Source: a virus
DNA length: 37,272 nt
Reading direction: 5' to 3' (one strand)
IMG/VR virus record: IMGVR_UViG_3300043446_004447
Span: 1-37,272 of that record
The notes beneath the pieces were generated by a model that worked only from the letters and a program-made list of their open reading frames with translations, had not been told where the DNA came from and ran no database searches. Below, in pieces: positions 1-7,258 of the stretch. The position numbers were made by a program, and so were the translations under genes. Position 1 is the first letter of the stretch. The number at the start of each line of letters is the position of its first letter.

Positions 1-261
1 AGCATACAGCGTCATGCGATCAGCGAAAATTGTTTGCTGGCTATAGAACTTATCACCAAGCAATGGACCATTGACGCCGATGATGCTTGAGATATCAATG
101 CGTGACTGCTCACCATGCTCATTATGTCCACCGAGCATGGTCTTGACTTTTTCACCCAATTCCCAGAGAACCTTGTTGCGCGCATAGTAACATGCGGCGA
201 TCTCAAAGTTACACCAGTCTTTGGGCATTCCACCTTTGTCTACAACTAATACTAAACTCAT
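1..261 (-). CDS. N-terminus of a probable phage HNH endonuclease (partial)
   Basis: This is an open frame that begins at the ATG at 259-261 and runs off the left edge, giving 87 visible residues. It starts MSLVLVVDKGGMPKDWCNFE and continues with CYYARNKVLWELGEKV, then SSIIGVNGP and FADRMTLYA. From family memory, small phage HNH endonucleases begin with such a 'VLVLD..G.P.DW..wE.A..Y.AR..V.WE.G' block and then a 'tLf.RDr..CaYCG' zinc/HNH part. Here the HNH part would lie outside the window, so the catalytic residues cannot be seen. It is seven bases downstream of the dehydrogenase stop. The start is clear; the family call is an inference. Confidence 0.5.
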   Translation of the reverse strand, partial: MSLVLVVDKGGMPKDWCNFEIAACYYARNKVLWELGEKVKTMLGGHNEHGEQSRIDISSIIGVNGPLLGDKFYSQQTIFADRMTLYA

Positions 262-267
262 AGTGTT

Positions 268-1155
268 TTATTTATCAGTCTCGCCGAACAATGAAGATAA
301 TACTTTTTTACCGTCGTTTTCTACAGGTCTAAACTTGGCATATAAATCTTTGTTTCGCAGATCATCGTTGATATAAGTCGCCTCTGTCAGCAACCACAGT
401 GCGGTTCCGATGTCATCTGCAAATGCAAGAAGCGCAGAAGTATCTTTCGGGAAACAACTTCCACCGAAACCCAATTGACCATCTGGTCCAGGTGCACGCC
501 AGTGGGTGTGTCCGAGTCGCTTATCCAGCATCGCAACTTCTGCGATTCGACCATAGTCAACATCGATCTTATCGCAAAGAATCTTGAACTCATTTGCGAA
601 GATAACTTTCGTTGCCAAGAAACAGTTTGCAAGATACTTGAACAACTCTGCTTCCTTTGTTGTACGAGCAATTACTTGTGCGGAGTTATCGACTTTGCTA
701 TTGAACTCATAATACAATAGAGTCAATACAGTCGAGATTCCTTGATCGTCTGCACCGATCACAATCAATGGCTGATTGCGGAAATCATTATGAGCATTGG
801 CTTCGGTCAAGAACTCGGGATTGAACGCAATCTGCATTCCGTGTTCTTTTGCCAATCGCTCGGTTGTTCCAGGAGGAACCGTTGACTTGATCACAACGAG
901 TTTATGGCGATCGAGTCTTGCAATATGCGCGACGACTGACTCAACAATTGAAGTATCACATGCTCCATTATCAAGCATCGGAGTCGGAACGCAAACGAAA
1001 ATAATATCCGACCAATCTACAAATCCTTCGAAAGAATTGATTGTGCGCTTTTCCTCGACAGTATCCCAAACAGCAACCTCAAAGCATTCCTTGAAGTTAT
1101 CATGCATTGCACCGCCGACAAAACCCTTTCCTACGATTCCTACTTTATATCCCAT
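268..1155 (-). CDS. UDP-glucose 6-dehydrogenase-like nucleotide-sugar dehydrogenase
   Basis: 295 aa. It likely oxidises UDP-glucose to UDP-glucuronate with two NAD+. The Rossmann start VGIVGKGFVGG is at residues 5-15. CVPTPM (55-60), KSTVPPGTTER (90-100) and FNPEFLTEANAHNDF (111-125) are the standard UDPGDH/GMD blocks. The catalytic cysteine is C234 in GFGGSCFPKD. Cellular enzymes are about 390-450 aa; this one stops soon after the central domain and lacks most of the C-terminal UDP-binding domain, as short phage versions do. Substrate (UDP-Glc versus GDP-Man or UDP-ManNAc) is not proven. A UDP-glucuronate decarboxylase-like gene at 23763-24704 would use its product, which favours UDP-glucose. 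It is two bases from the upstream gene, so probably co-transcribed. Confidence 0.85.
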   Translation of the reverse strand: MGYKVGIVGKGFVGGAMHDNFKECFEVAVWDTVEEKRTINSFEGFVDWSDIIFVCVPTPMLDNGACDTSIVESVVAHIARLDRHKLVVIKSTVPPGTTERLAKEHGMQIAFNPEFLTEANAHNDFRNQPLIVIGADDQGISTVLTLLYYEFNSKVDNSAQVIARTTKEAELFKYLANCFLATKVIFANEFKILCDKIDVDYGRIAEVAMLDKRLGHTHWRAPGPDGQLGFGGSCFPKDTSALLAFADDIGTALWLLTEATYINDDLRNKDLYAKFRPVENDGKKVLSSLFGETDK

Positions 1156-1157
1156 AA

Positions 1158-1892
1158 TTACACCTGAATGTCAAAATTTGGTTTTGGAGTTGCTTTCTCT
1201 ATAACCACACTTCTCTTTTTTCTGAGAACTTCTTGATTCTCATCCCATATGTTATATTCATTTTCCATTAATTCGATTGAGTGCTCAATTTTTTCATCTT
1301 TAACCAAGATCATTTGGTTAAGTGGAGTTCCTGCAGGAATATGTTCTTCGCTATTTAAACAATGCCAATACATCTGAATATTTAAAACTTGTTTTCCCTT
1401 CAACAACCCTGTTGCTGCAGTGAATCTTGTTTCGTCTGAATATGGAACTGGCATCATCAATAGTGAGTAGCCTTCAGGAATATCTACCATCCATGGACTA
1501 TGGATCTTTAATACAGACTTCAAAGTTGGAATACCTGTTGGCTTAAAATCAAACAATTGTTCTGGTGGGTGATTCTTCACATAAGTGCCAAAATTTCTGA
1601 CATTATTAAATTTACTTGTATCCTCTCTAAACCTTGCGATAAAGGATGATCCATCACCATTTGTTTTAATACTAAAATCAATATATGATTTCAATATCCA
1701 ACCAGTACCCATAATTGAAAATATCGCTGGACATTTAGTTGTTCTTGGCGGATATTTTGGGTATTCACTTATTGGAAAATTTCCATCTAGATATGCCCGT
1801 ATTTTGTCAACCCAATTAAATGATACTTCAGACGCGCGAACTAAAGAATTCCGCTCTATGGCTTCGCTGTTCATTGCATAAAATTTTAACAT
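1158..1892 (-). CDS. Conserved phage protein, paralogue of the 3960-4694 gene
   Basis: 244 aa, soluble, no signal peptide. I do not recognise a function. It shares an ordered set of blocks with the protein at 3960-4694: a CPxI/CPGF block, an SPW (HSPWMVDIPEGYSLLMMPV), FTAATGLL, and IPAGTPLNQMILVKDEK near the C-terminus. The SPW...AATG...IPAGTP pattern suggests a beta-rich, cupin-like fold and is seen in cyanophage proteins that sit among 2OG oxygenases and halogenases (recalled, possibly DUF6065-like; not verified). No clear Shine-Dalgarno precedes the ATG; M7 is an alternative start. It lies directly downstream of the radical SAM gene with only a 41-aa frame between. Confidence 0.8.
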   Translation of the reverse strand: MLKFYAMNSEAIERNSLVRASEVSFNWVDKIRAYLDGNFPISEYPKYPPRTTKCPAIFSIMGTGWILKSYIDFSIKTNGDGSSFIARFREDTSKFNNVRNFGTYVKNHPPEQLFDFKPTGIPTLKSVLKIHSPWMVDIPEGYSLLMMPVPYSDETRFTAATGLLKGKQVLNIQMYWHCLNSEEHIPAGTPLNQMILVKDEKIEHSIELMENEYNIWDENQEVLRKKRSVVIEKATPKPNFDIQV

Positions 1893-1895
1893 AAA

Positions 1896-2021
1896 TCACC
1901 AATGATGAATGATATTACTGATAATAGAAATACAAGTGATAATTTCAAGAGCACGAATTAACCACCAAATTGACGGAGAATGCTTTTCAATGACTCGACC
2001 ATAATTACTTAATTTTTTCAT
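1896..2021 (-). CDS. Small membrane protein, 41 aa
   Basis: Short open frame MKKLSNYGRVIEKHSP followed by a hydrophobic stretch (SIWWLIRALEIITCISIISNII) that could form one membrane helix, ending HHW. It fills the gap between the radical SAM gene (stop at 2023) and the 1158-1892 gene (ATG three bases after this stop), which fits the tight packing elsewhere. The Shine-Dalgarno is weak, so translation is uncertain. Confidence 0.4.
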   Translation of the reverse strand: MKKLSNYGRVIEKHSPSIWWLIRALEIITCISIISNIIHHW

Positions 2022-2022
2022 T

Positions 2023-3015
2023 TTAATTATAAGTTGCAAAAAGACATTTAGTACAAATCTCGCCATATGCTCGTTTTAACATATCAATATGATCGTCACT
2101 GCCCCAGACTTCGCTCAAGTTTTGTTTACTTAAATCCCCAAACACATAATCAAAATTGTAATCATTACAACATAAAAATGTTTGACCAGCAGAGTTTATA
2201 TGTAGCCATTCTGTTGATCTATTTCCTCTCCAAAAATCGCAACCAGTTACTGGATTATTATTCGCTTTTGCTTTAATAGATTCTTGATTGCTGAAAATAT
2301 CAATACTGCCTGCTCTATCAAATAGGGTTGCTCTATTAATATTCCATTTTGGGAAAAGTTCTTTTGCTTTTAAAAATTGAGTTTTATGTTCCCCATTATT
2401 TACATCAAGGTTCATCTGTAAATCATCAAATCCATCACCCTTAACTGCAAATCCGCGAAAAACCTCTTCATCAATACCATTGACATGAATCTGAATATTG
2501 AATTTTTTCGAAACTAACTTTTCTTCTGCATACTTTAAATTATCCATCAGTCGATCAAATTGTTCTGGTGAAAATCCACTTCGACTAGCCCATACATCTT
2601 TCTCAAAAGCAGGTATATTTAACCCTACAACTTCCACAACATCTCTATAAGTCCAAATTAAATCAACTTTTTCTTTAGTAAGAGAAACACCATTACTTAA
2701 AATATGAGTTTTGAAATGATTTTCTCTTAATAACTGCAAAAACTTTTTCAGATGTTTATAGAGCAATATTTCATTATAATGAGCAGATGTAATCAAATTC
2801 ATTGATGGCGAGATAACTCCATCTTTCTTTTTTCGCTCATTGCTGATATCGATAATAATTTTCTCAAGCAATTCAACTGACATTGCTTGTAAACCAATTT
2901 CTGGTTGTGGCTTATACTTGACAGGACAAAACCAACACTTGGCATTACAGAACCCAAATGGATCGAGTTGCACAGTATTAATTTTTGTAGAGAGAAGTTT
3001 TTCTCTTATATTCAT
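2023..3015 (-). CDS. Radical SAM enzyme with SPASM-like C-terminus
   Basis: 330 aa. CNAKCWFC at residues 23-30 gives the CxxxCxxC motif that binds the radical-SAM [4Fe-4S] cluster and S-adenosylmethionine. Near the C-terminus CDFW, FLCCNDYN and CTKC give a second cysteine set typical of SPASM/twitch domains, which carry auxiliary clusters in enzymes that modify peptides or other macromolecules. The frame is open further upstream, but that part runs into the tRNA-Leu gene, so the ATG at 3015 (MNIREKLL) is chosen. The substrate is unknown. It is flanked by two paralogous genes (1158-1892 and 3960-4694), which suggests a common modification job (inference). Confidence 0.85.
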   Translation of the reverse strand: MNIREKLLSTKINTVQLDPFGFCNAKCWFCPVKYKPQPEIGLQAMSVELLEKIIIDISNERKKKDGVISPSMNLITSAHYNEILLYKHLKKFLQLLRENHFKTHILSNGVSLTKEKVDLIWTYRDVVEVVGLNIPAFEKDVWASRSGFSPEQFDRLMDNLKYAEEKLVSKKFNIQIHVNGIDEEVFRGFAVKGDGFDDLQMNLDVNNGEHKTQFLKAKELFPKWNINRATLFDRAGSIDIFSNQESIKAKANNNPVTGCDFWRGNRSTEWLHINSAGQTFLCCNDYNFDYVFGDLSKQNLSEVWGSDDHIDMLKRAYGEICTKCLFATYN

Positions 3016-3019
3016 AATT

Positions 3020-3103
3020 TGGTGCCCGTAGAGAGACTCGAACTCCCACGCTTTTGGCAATGGCTTCTAAGACCATCGTGTCTACCAATTCCACCATACG
3101 GGC
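3020..3103 (-). tRNA. tRNA-Leu (UAG)
   Basis: Class II tRNA with a 7-bp acceptor GCCCGTA/TACGGGC, discriminator A, encoded CCA, a long variable arm and anticodon loop CTTAGAA (UAG, codon CUA). It ends five bases before the radical SAM start codon. Confidence 0.95.
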
Positions 3104-3110
3104 GTGAACT

Positions 3111-3212
3111 TTACTTTTTTAATTTATCCCAAAGCAACGGAACAATACAACTGCCAATCAAAATTAGCATTACAATAATACCAGCAACATTTGCTGCAAG
3201 AAACTCAATCAT
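3111..3212 (-). CDS. Small single-helix membrane protein, 33 aa
   Basis: ATG at 3212 is preceded by a good Shine-Dalgarno (AGGAG, six bases upstream). The product starts MIEFLAANVAGIIVMLILIG, has one transmembrane helix at about residues 7-28, and ends with a basic tail DKLKK. It sits alone between two tRNA genes. The function is unknown; it could be an accessory membrane or lysis-timing peptide, but nothing in the sequence decides this. Confidence 0.7.
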   Translation of the reverse strand: MIEFLAANVAGIIVMLILIGSCIVPLLWDKLKK

Positions 3213-3227
3213 AACAATCTCCTAATT

Positions 3228-3317
3228 TGGCGGAAGGGGTGAGATTCGAACTCACGGACCCCGTAAAGAGTCGTCAGTTTTCAAGACTGATGCATTCAAC
3301 CGCTCTGCCACCCTTCC
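3228..3317 (-). tRNA. tRNA-Ser (UGA)
   Basis: Class II tRNA: acceptor GGAAGGG/CCCTTCC, discriminator G (normal for Ser), encoded CCA, long variable arm, T-loop TTCGAAT and anticodon loop CTTGAAA (UGA). Confidence 0.95.
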
Positions 3318-3325
3318 TCAATTTG

Positions 3326-3628
3326 TCACTTATTATACTCTTTCTTGATGTAAATGTCAAGTGCATCAGCAAGACCATTCAGCCTATAGTGCTGACATCC
3401 AGCAATCTTGAGCATATATAGTTTCAACTCGAATAATGCAAAAGAAAGTTCTTTGTATGTGATACTCTTGTCTCTTGCTTTTGCTAAAAGGTCGCGGTAC
3501 ATCTGACCGCATTCGTATGCGCCATGAGGAACGCCACTAGAAGATGCGCCTTTGTTTTCGACGGCATCGCAGAGCATTTCGACATGCGGCTGAAGATCAT
3601 CAAATGTGAGTTTCTTTTGTGCTGTCAT
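3326..3628 (-). CDS. Conserved hypothetical protein, 100 aa
   Basis: Soluble protein MTAQKKLTFDDLQPHVEMLCDAVENKG..., helical by composition, with a mid-region HGAYECGQMYRDLLAKA. I do not recognise the family. Its start lies inside the end of the upstream membrane-protein gene (29-base overlap), so the two are probably translationally linked. The stop is eight bases before tRNA-Ser. Confidence 0.65.
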   Translation of the reverse strand: MTAQKKLTFDDLQPHVEMLCDAVENKGASSSGVPHGAYECGQMYRDLLAKARDKSITYKELSFALFELKLYMLKIAGCQHYRLNGLADALDIYIKKEYNK

Positions 3629-3890
3629 CTGATTGCCGAATATAGTTATAGTAAATCATCATGCAGTACCAAGTGAAACTTAATACAAAATATGATGCAG
3701 ACCCAAACATTGACCACCACTGTTCTAGAGTATACAAAAAGTAAATTCCAGACACCTGTCCGCTGTATGTGATCAGGCTGAACCAATGAACGCCTTTGAC
3801 TTCCTTATCCTGCAGTACCTTTCGAATATTCAGAATTGGAGCACTACAGGCAATGAATGGGAATATGCTATTAAATTGATCTAGTGTCAT
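3600..3890 (-). CDS. Three-helix membrane protein, possibly PQ-loop/SemiSWEET-like
   Basis: 96 aa with three hydrophobic segments at about residues 5-20, 38-56 and 62-84. The loop after the first helix, LNIRKVLQDKEVKGVHWFSL, and the following Y..L.QWWSM.G pattern loosely recall the 'I.....K.vkGvS' loop of single-repeat PQ-loop (SemiSWEET) sugar transporters, which have about this size and three helices. That is a weak resemblance from memory. There is no clear Shine-Dalgarno; the ATG is six bases after the tRNA-Gly gene. Confidence 0.6.
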   Translation of the reverse strand: MTLDQFNSIFPFIACSAPILNIRKVLQDKEVKGVHWFSLITYSGQVSGIYFLYTLEQWWSMFGSASYFVLSFTWYCMMIYYNYIRQSDDSTKETHI

Positions 3891-3895
3891 AAAAT

Positions 3896-3969
3896 TGGAG
3901 CGGGATGCGAGAATCGAACTCGCGCGCGATCCTTGGCAAGGACCCAGGCTACCATTACATCAATCCCGC
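3896..3969 (-). tRNA. tRNA-Gly (GCC)
   Basis: Acceptor GCGGGAT/ATCCCGC, discriminator T, encoded CCA, T-loop TTCGATT, anticodon loop TTGCCAA (GCC). The first ten bases also contain the last codons and the TGA stop of the upstream protein gene. Confidence 0.95.
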
Positions 3970-4694
3970 ATTTGTTTTTTAAGCCCAACAAATCTATTAT
4001 ATGAATTTATGAAACCAAATCGATATGATTGATTGGCTTTTATTTCATATTGATACTTATCAAGTAGATGGTGCCGTAATTCTATTTTGCGATCGGTTTG
4101 GGGAATTATATGTGCCATTGGAATTCCAGCCGTTAAATTTATAATATTCGTTTGAGGTTTTCTTGGAATGAAAATATTAATATTTGTAGAATGCTGATAA
4201 TGAAAGTTTAAGCACCCTGTTGCGGCAATAAATTCAGTTGGATTTTTATAATTCCAAAAGGGCTTCATCATAATCCAATTTATTTGCTCTTTTGTTTTGA
4301 ATAGCCATGGTGAATCAAACTTAATTTGACAATATTCTTTATCAGGTAAAAAATCCCCTCGTTGTTCTTCTGGATGTTGTTTAGCATCTGTGGTTTGATC
4401 TGCAAACGCAACTCTCAAAAATGTTGATCCTATTGGTCCAACTTCAATTAATGCATCTGTCCAAAGAGGAATGATAATCCCTGTTCTATAATAGTCTATA
4501 AACCCAGGACAACCCTTCATAGTTGTTTGGGTCATGTCAGTCGGATGGTTTTCTCTTGGTAATGCAACTGGCAATTTTTTCCACCAGTCTGGTATAAATT
4601 TTTTTGCGTAATCAATTTTAAATACTTCATACGCTGCTTTATTATAAGTGAAGCAGTCAACTACTAATCGTTTCTTTCGAGTAAAGAAAAACAT
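3960..4694 (-). CDS. Conserved phage protein, paralogue of the 1158-1892 gene
   Basis: 244 aa, the same length as its paralogue. Blocks in order: FIPDWWKKLP (about 33-42), KGCPGFIDYYRTGIIIPLW (about 60-78), SPWLF, WIMMKPFW, AATGCLNFHYQ and AGIPMAHIIPQTDRK. No catalytic motif is recognised. The FIPDWWK and CPG blocks are more complete here than in the paralogue. Its last codons (ATG CGG GAT TGA) form the 5' end of tRNA-Gly(GCC), so mRNA and tRNA overlap by ten bases and processing of one would cut the other. It follows the cysteine-rich gene by one base (TAA T ATG). Confidence 0.8.
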   Translation of the reverse strand: MFFFTRKKRLVVDCFTYNKAAYEVFKIDYAKKFIPDWWKKLPVALPRENHPTDMTQTTMKGCPGFIDYYRTGIIIPLWTDALIEVGPIGSTFLRVAFADQTTDAKQHPEEQRGDFLPDKEYCQIKFDSPWLFKTKEQINWIMMKPFWNYKNPTEFIAATGCLNFHYQHSTNINIFIPRKPQTNIINLTAGIPMAHIIPQTDRKIELRHHLLDKYQYEIKANQSYRFGFINSYNRFVGLKKQMRD

Positions 4695-4695
4695 A

Positions 4696-4893
4696 TTATT
4701 CTGGTGCTTTTGGTTGATCGTCAGTCACAGCAGACCATTTACCTAGTGGACATGCAGCCCATCTTAAAGTGGTTTTCGCAATCATAACGCAACCACATTT
4801 TTTGCAAATTCCCAATGCATACTCGTCACATGCCTTACACATGTTTAATCTTTCTTCTGCTATTTCTTTTTTTACTAGATCAAGCAATGACAT
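4696..4893 (-). CDS. Cysteine-rich zinc-ribbon-like protein, 65 aa
   Basis: MSLLDLVKKEIAEERLNMCK begins the protein; cysteines follow as CKACDEY, CKKCGC and CP, a pattern suited to binding one or two zinc ions. Such 'CKaC..y..giCkkCGC.m..Kt.....CPlgkW' proteins recur in T4-like cyanophages (recalled). The function is unknown. A GGAGAG ribosome site precedes the ATG. The stop is one base from the next start, so it forms an operon with 3960-4694. Confidence 0.75.
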   Translation of the reverse strand: MSLLDLVKKEIAEERLNMCKACDEYALGICKKCGCVMIAKTTLRWAACPLGKWSAVTDDQPKAPE

Positions 4894-4909
4894 TTTACTC
4901 TCCGAATAA

Positions 4910-4983
4910 TGGAGCGGGATAACGGAATCGAACCGATGACAAGAGTTTGGAAAACTCTAGTTTTACCATTAAACTAATCCCGC
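4910..4983 (-). tRNA. tRNA-Gly (UCC)
   Basis: Acceptor GCGGGAT/ATCCCGC, identical to that of tRNA-Gly(GCC); anticodon loop TTTCCAA (UCC), T-loop TTCGATT, encoded CCA. The two Gly tRNAs probably arose by duplication. Confidence 0.95.
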
Positions 4984-4987
4984 ATTT

Positions 4988-5072
4988 TGGTGCGACTGGT
5001 CGGACTCGAACCGACAAGGCTAAAGCCGACAGATTTTAAGTCTGTTGTGTATACCGATTCCACCACAATCGC
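4988..5072 (-). tRNA. tRNA-Leu (UAA)
   Basis: Class II tRNA: acceptor GCGATTG/CAGTCGC with one G-U pair, discriminator A, encoded CCA, anticodon loop CTTAAAA (UAA), T-loop TTCGAGT. Only four bases separate it from tRNA-Gly(UCC). Confidence 0.95.
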
Positions 5073-5076
5073 ATTA

Positions 5077-5652
5077 TTAATTTTGGTTTTTCAGATACTC
5101 CATAATATCATTATAGACTTGGCTTTGTTTATCATGCACAACATCCCAAATGTTGTCACTCCAGATGCCGTAATAAACTTCGCTCTGTTCGTCCTTATCT
5201 AGTTCTCGCAGCGATGGGTTTGCTTCTTCCATCATCTCTGTAATTTCATCTTCGTCCCATTCGCAGCCATCGATCATTCCGTCTTTATTAAAGAGATAAA
5301 CACCAAAAAAGTTTGGCATTTCATCTTCGTAAAAGACAGTAGCAAGGAATTCTGGGTCGGCTTCGGCAATCTGATCAAAGAGCCAACTCAAGCCATATTC
5401 AGGATATGACCATGCGGAAATTGTGTTGAAATAATCTTCACCGCGATCTTCGAAGTAACACCATTTCGGTCCAACATTTTCAGTATTCCACTGATATGTG
5501 TCTGACACTTCTTTATCAAGACCAAAGATGTCACTGAACCACTGATATGTTTGACCGCCAGTGCGAATGCGCGAATAAAGTTCTTGCAACTTTGCGCGAC
5601 CAGCATCGTTAAGTTTCTCAAATCGAACACTGGTGTTTACATGATTCGCCAT
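5077..5652 (-). CDS. Api92-like (DUF1281/YubB-type) protein
   Basis: 191 aa. The start MANHVNTSVRFEKLND with a GGAG ribosome site is chosen because the longer frame enters tRNA-Pro. It resembles the 'MPNWCxNxLxI...W..eNWGTKWD' phage/plasmid family with a ferredoxin-like fold: here YQWNTENVGPKWCYFEDRGED at about residues 56-76, followed by very acidic sequence (CEWDEDEITEMMEE). A clearer member is at 11804-12304. The family has no established function. The gene ends four bases before tRNA-Leu(UAA). Confidence 0.75.
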   Translation of the reverse strand: MANHVNTSVRFEKLNDAGRAKLQELYSRIRTGGQTYQWFSDIFGLDKEVSDTYQWNTENVGPKWCYFEDRGEDYFNTISAWSYPEYGLSWLFDQIAEADPEFLATVFYEDEMPNFFGVYLFNKDGMIDGCEWDEDEITEMMEEANPSLRELDKDEQSEVYYGIWSDNIWDVVHDKQSQVYNDIMEYLKNQN

Positions 5653-5669
5653 AACAATCTCCAAGAAAA

Positions 5670-5746
5670 TGGTCGGACAGAGAGGATTCGAACCTCCGAC
5701 CCTCTGCTCCCAAAGCAGATGCACTACCAGGCTGTGCTACTGTCCG
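5670..5746 (-). tRNA. tRNA-Pro (UGG)
   Basis: Acceptor CGGACAG/CTGTCCG, discriminator A, encoded CCA, anticodon loop TTTGGGA (UGG), T-loop TTCGAAT. Confidence 0.95.
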
Positions 5747-5788
5747 ATGTATTCTATTCTACACTATCTATGTTTGCAAGGCAAGCAT

Positions 5789-6571
5789 TTATAGTTTATT
5801 TTCTATCTCTCCGCTGCGAATCTTGGTCGCACTAATTGCTTCGATCTCAGGCGGCAGATCAATCTTGCTAACTGTCCAACCAACCTCGCGACCATAAACA
5901 ACATCAACAATATTTGGCACAATTGCAACCAAGAATTTACCCGCATGCTCAATTAATTGTCGACGGATATTTGTGGCAACAGTTTGAGCGTCATACGGAT
6001 TCTTCTCGTCTCTTGGCATATCACGAACTGCAATACAGACCTGTCCATGTTTCTCAAGAGCCTTTTCAAAGAGTGCCTTATGACCGCCATGAAATGGTTG
6101 GTATCGACCAATCATCAATCCCGTTGGTGCAGAATGATTGAACTCGCCATCTTTAACATCAAGATAAATGTCTTGCGCTAGTTCTTCTACATTTGTAGAA
6201 TCATCTGTTTGATAGTTGCACCAGTTCGGTGTCTCGAATAATGCAGTTGTATCTTCGAAATTTCTCACAGGAGTTCGATTGCAATAAATGAGAATATCTG
6301 GCTTAATTAGATCGCGAAATTCATTCAGTGGGCAAACAAAATCCAGAATCACATGATAACCGTTTTCTGTGGCTTCCCTCGCACCTTCGATCATTCTCTG
6401 TAATTGTCGCTTTCTTCCATCAATGGAGAAATCCCAGTCATTAAATCTTCGGCGAAGAATGTCGCCATTCAATTCAATCGCTTCTGCTGCAAATTTTTGT
6501 TTAAGCAAAATGGAAAGATGAGTCTTACCAGTTCCAGGTAATCCACAAACAAGAATAATTTTAGGCGTCAT
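5789..6571 (-). CDS. Bifunctional APS-kinase-like P-loop kinase / NMNAT-like nucleotidyltransferase
   Basis: 260 aa with two fused domains. The N-terminal P-loop GLPGTGKT (10-17), LNGDILRR (34-41), a [10 protein letters not shown] region and VILDFVCP resemble adenylylsulfate kinases and related small-molecule kinases. From about 150, [14 protein letters not shown] (GRxQPFHxGH, nucleotide binding) and ISATKIRSG near the end (the ISxTxIR motif) mark a nucleotidyltransferase of the NMN/cytidylyl class. This order is the reverse of bacterial NadR (NMNAT then kinase). The substrate is not visible; NAD salvage or phosphometabolite activation are both possible. The start is set by the ATGA overlap with the upstream oxygenase stop, giving translational coupling. 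Confidence 0.8.
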   Translation of the reverse strand: MTPKIILVCGLPGTGKTHLSILLKQKFAAEAIELNGDILRRRFNDWDFSIDGRKRQLQRMIEGAREATENGYHVILDFVCPLNEFRDLIKPDILIYCNRTPVRNFEDTTALFETPNWCNYQTDDSTNVEELAQDIYLDVKDGEFNHSAPTGLMIGRYQPFHGGHKALFEKALEKHGQVCIAVRDMPRDEKNPYDAQTVATNIRRQLIEHAGKFLVAIVPNIVDVVYGREVGWTVSKIDLPPEIEAISATKIRSGEIENKL

Positions 6572-7245
6572 ATAGGTATCCAATGGTTTACAAAATATTG
6601 ATTGTCTCGCATCGCATTTAAGTATCTAGGCTCATTAAATTGCGCATAATGCTTTTCAAATGAAATTGCAGGAACGATGTCAAATGCAATCGTTATTCTT
6701 GGACGATCTTCAAATTGCCACTCTGAACTTTTATGTATATCACCGTTACTTATTCCCATAACGATCAATCCATTTTTACTTGGAATGTCTATTGTTAGAT
6801 TTTTTCTTGTTGGATCTTTTGGCCAATGATAACTGGTGTATGAGTCGGGTTCAGTATCTACGCAAAGAAATCCATGCCAAGCCAAATAATTTTCTGGCTG
6901 ATGCCCATGCCAATCTATAAATTCACCTTTTTTATAGTAATTCAACCAACATTGCATAAAAAAACGATCTTTTATGTTTCTACCATAATAATCATCTATT
7001 GCAAGATGAAATGCATTGGAAATTTGAAAATACAGATCGTGAAGAATTGGAAATGGATATAACAATAAATTGTATTGTGAATATAATTTAGTAGTGATTA
7101 TACCTTGATCATTAAAATTAGATTTGAAATTCTGAAAAAACTCCTTTATGTTATTAAACATAAAATGAGAATTGTGTTTGAGTTCTACCAAATCAATATC
7201 AGAATCAATACCATATAATCCATCAATATATTTTCCGATTTTCAT
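6568..7245 (-). CDS. 2OG-Fe(II) oxygenase-like protein 1
   Basis: 225 aa. The pattern WLNYYKKGEFIDWHGHQPEN (H113/H115 region) followed later by GISNGDIHKS and RPRITIAFDIV fits a phage double-stranded beta-helix oxygenase: two histidines and an acid for iron, and an Arg before the last strand for 2-oxoglutarate. The first motif is HxH rather than the usual HxD/E, so iron binding is not certain. The ATG at 7245 is preferred over an upstream TTG because GGAG lies six bases before it. It is coupled to the downstream kinase gene by ATGA. Confidence 0.7.
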   Translation of the reverse strand: MKIGKYIDGLYGIDSDIDLVELKHNSHFMFNNIKEFFQNFKSNFNDQGIITTKLYSQYNLLLYPFPILHDLYFQISNAFHLAIDDYYGRNIKDRFFMQCWLNYYKKGEFIDWHGHQPENYLAWHGFLCVDTEPDSYTSYHWPKDPTRKNLTIDIPSKNGLIVMGISNGDIHKSSEWQFEDRPRITIAFDIVPAISFEKHYAQFNEPRYLNAMRDNQYFVNHWIPI

Positions 7246-7258
7246 TATTATCTCCAAC

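Noticed and set aside
12-233. Open minus-strand frame of 73 codons at the left edge
   Set aside because: It lies in another frame of the edge gene that starts at 261 and matches phage HNH N-termini; its product is low in structure and has no ribosome site.
3600-3890. Firm call as a SemiSWEET sugar transporter
   Set aside because: Only helix count and one loop pattern agree; the Pro-Gln motif is missing, so it stays as a possibility.
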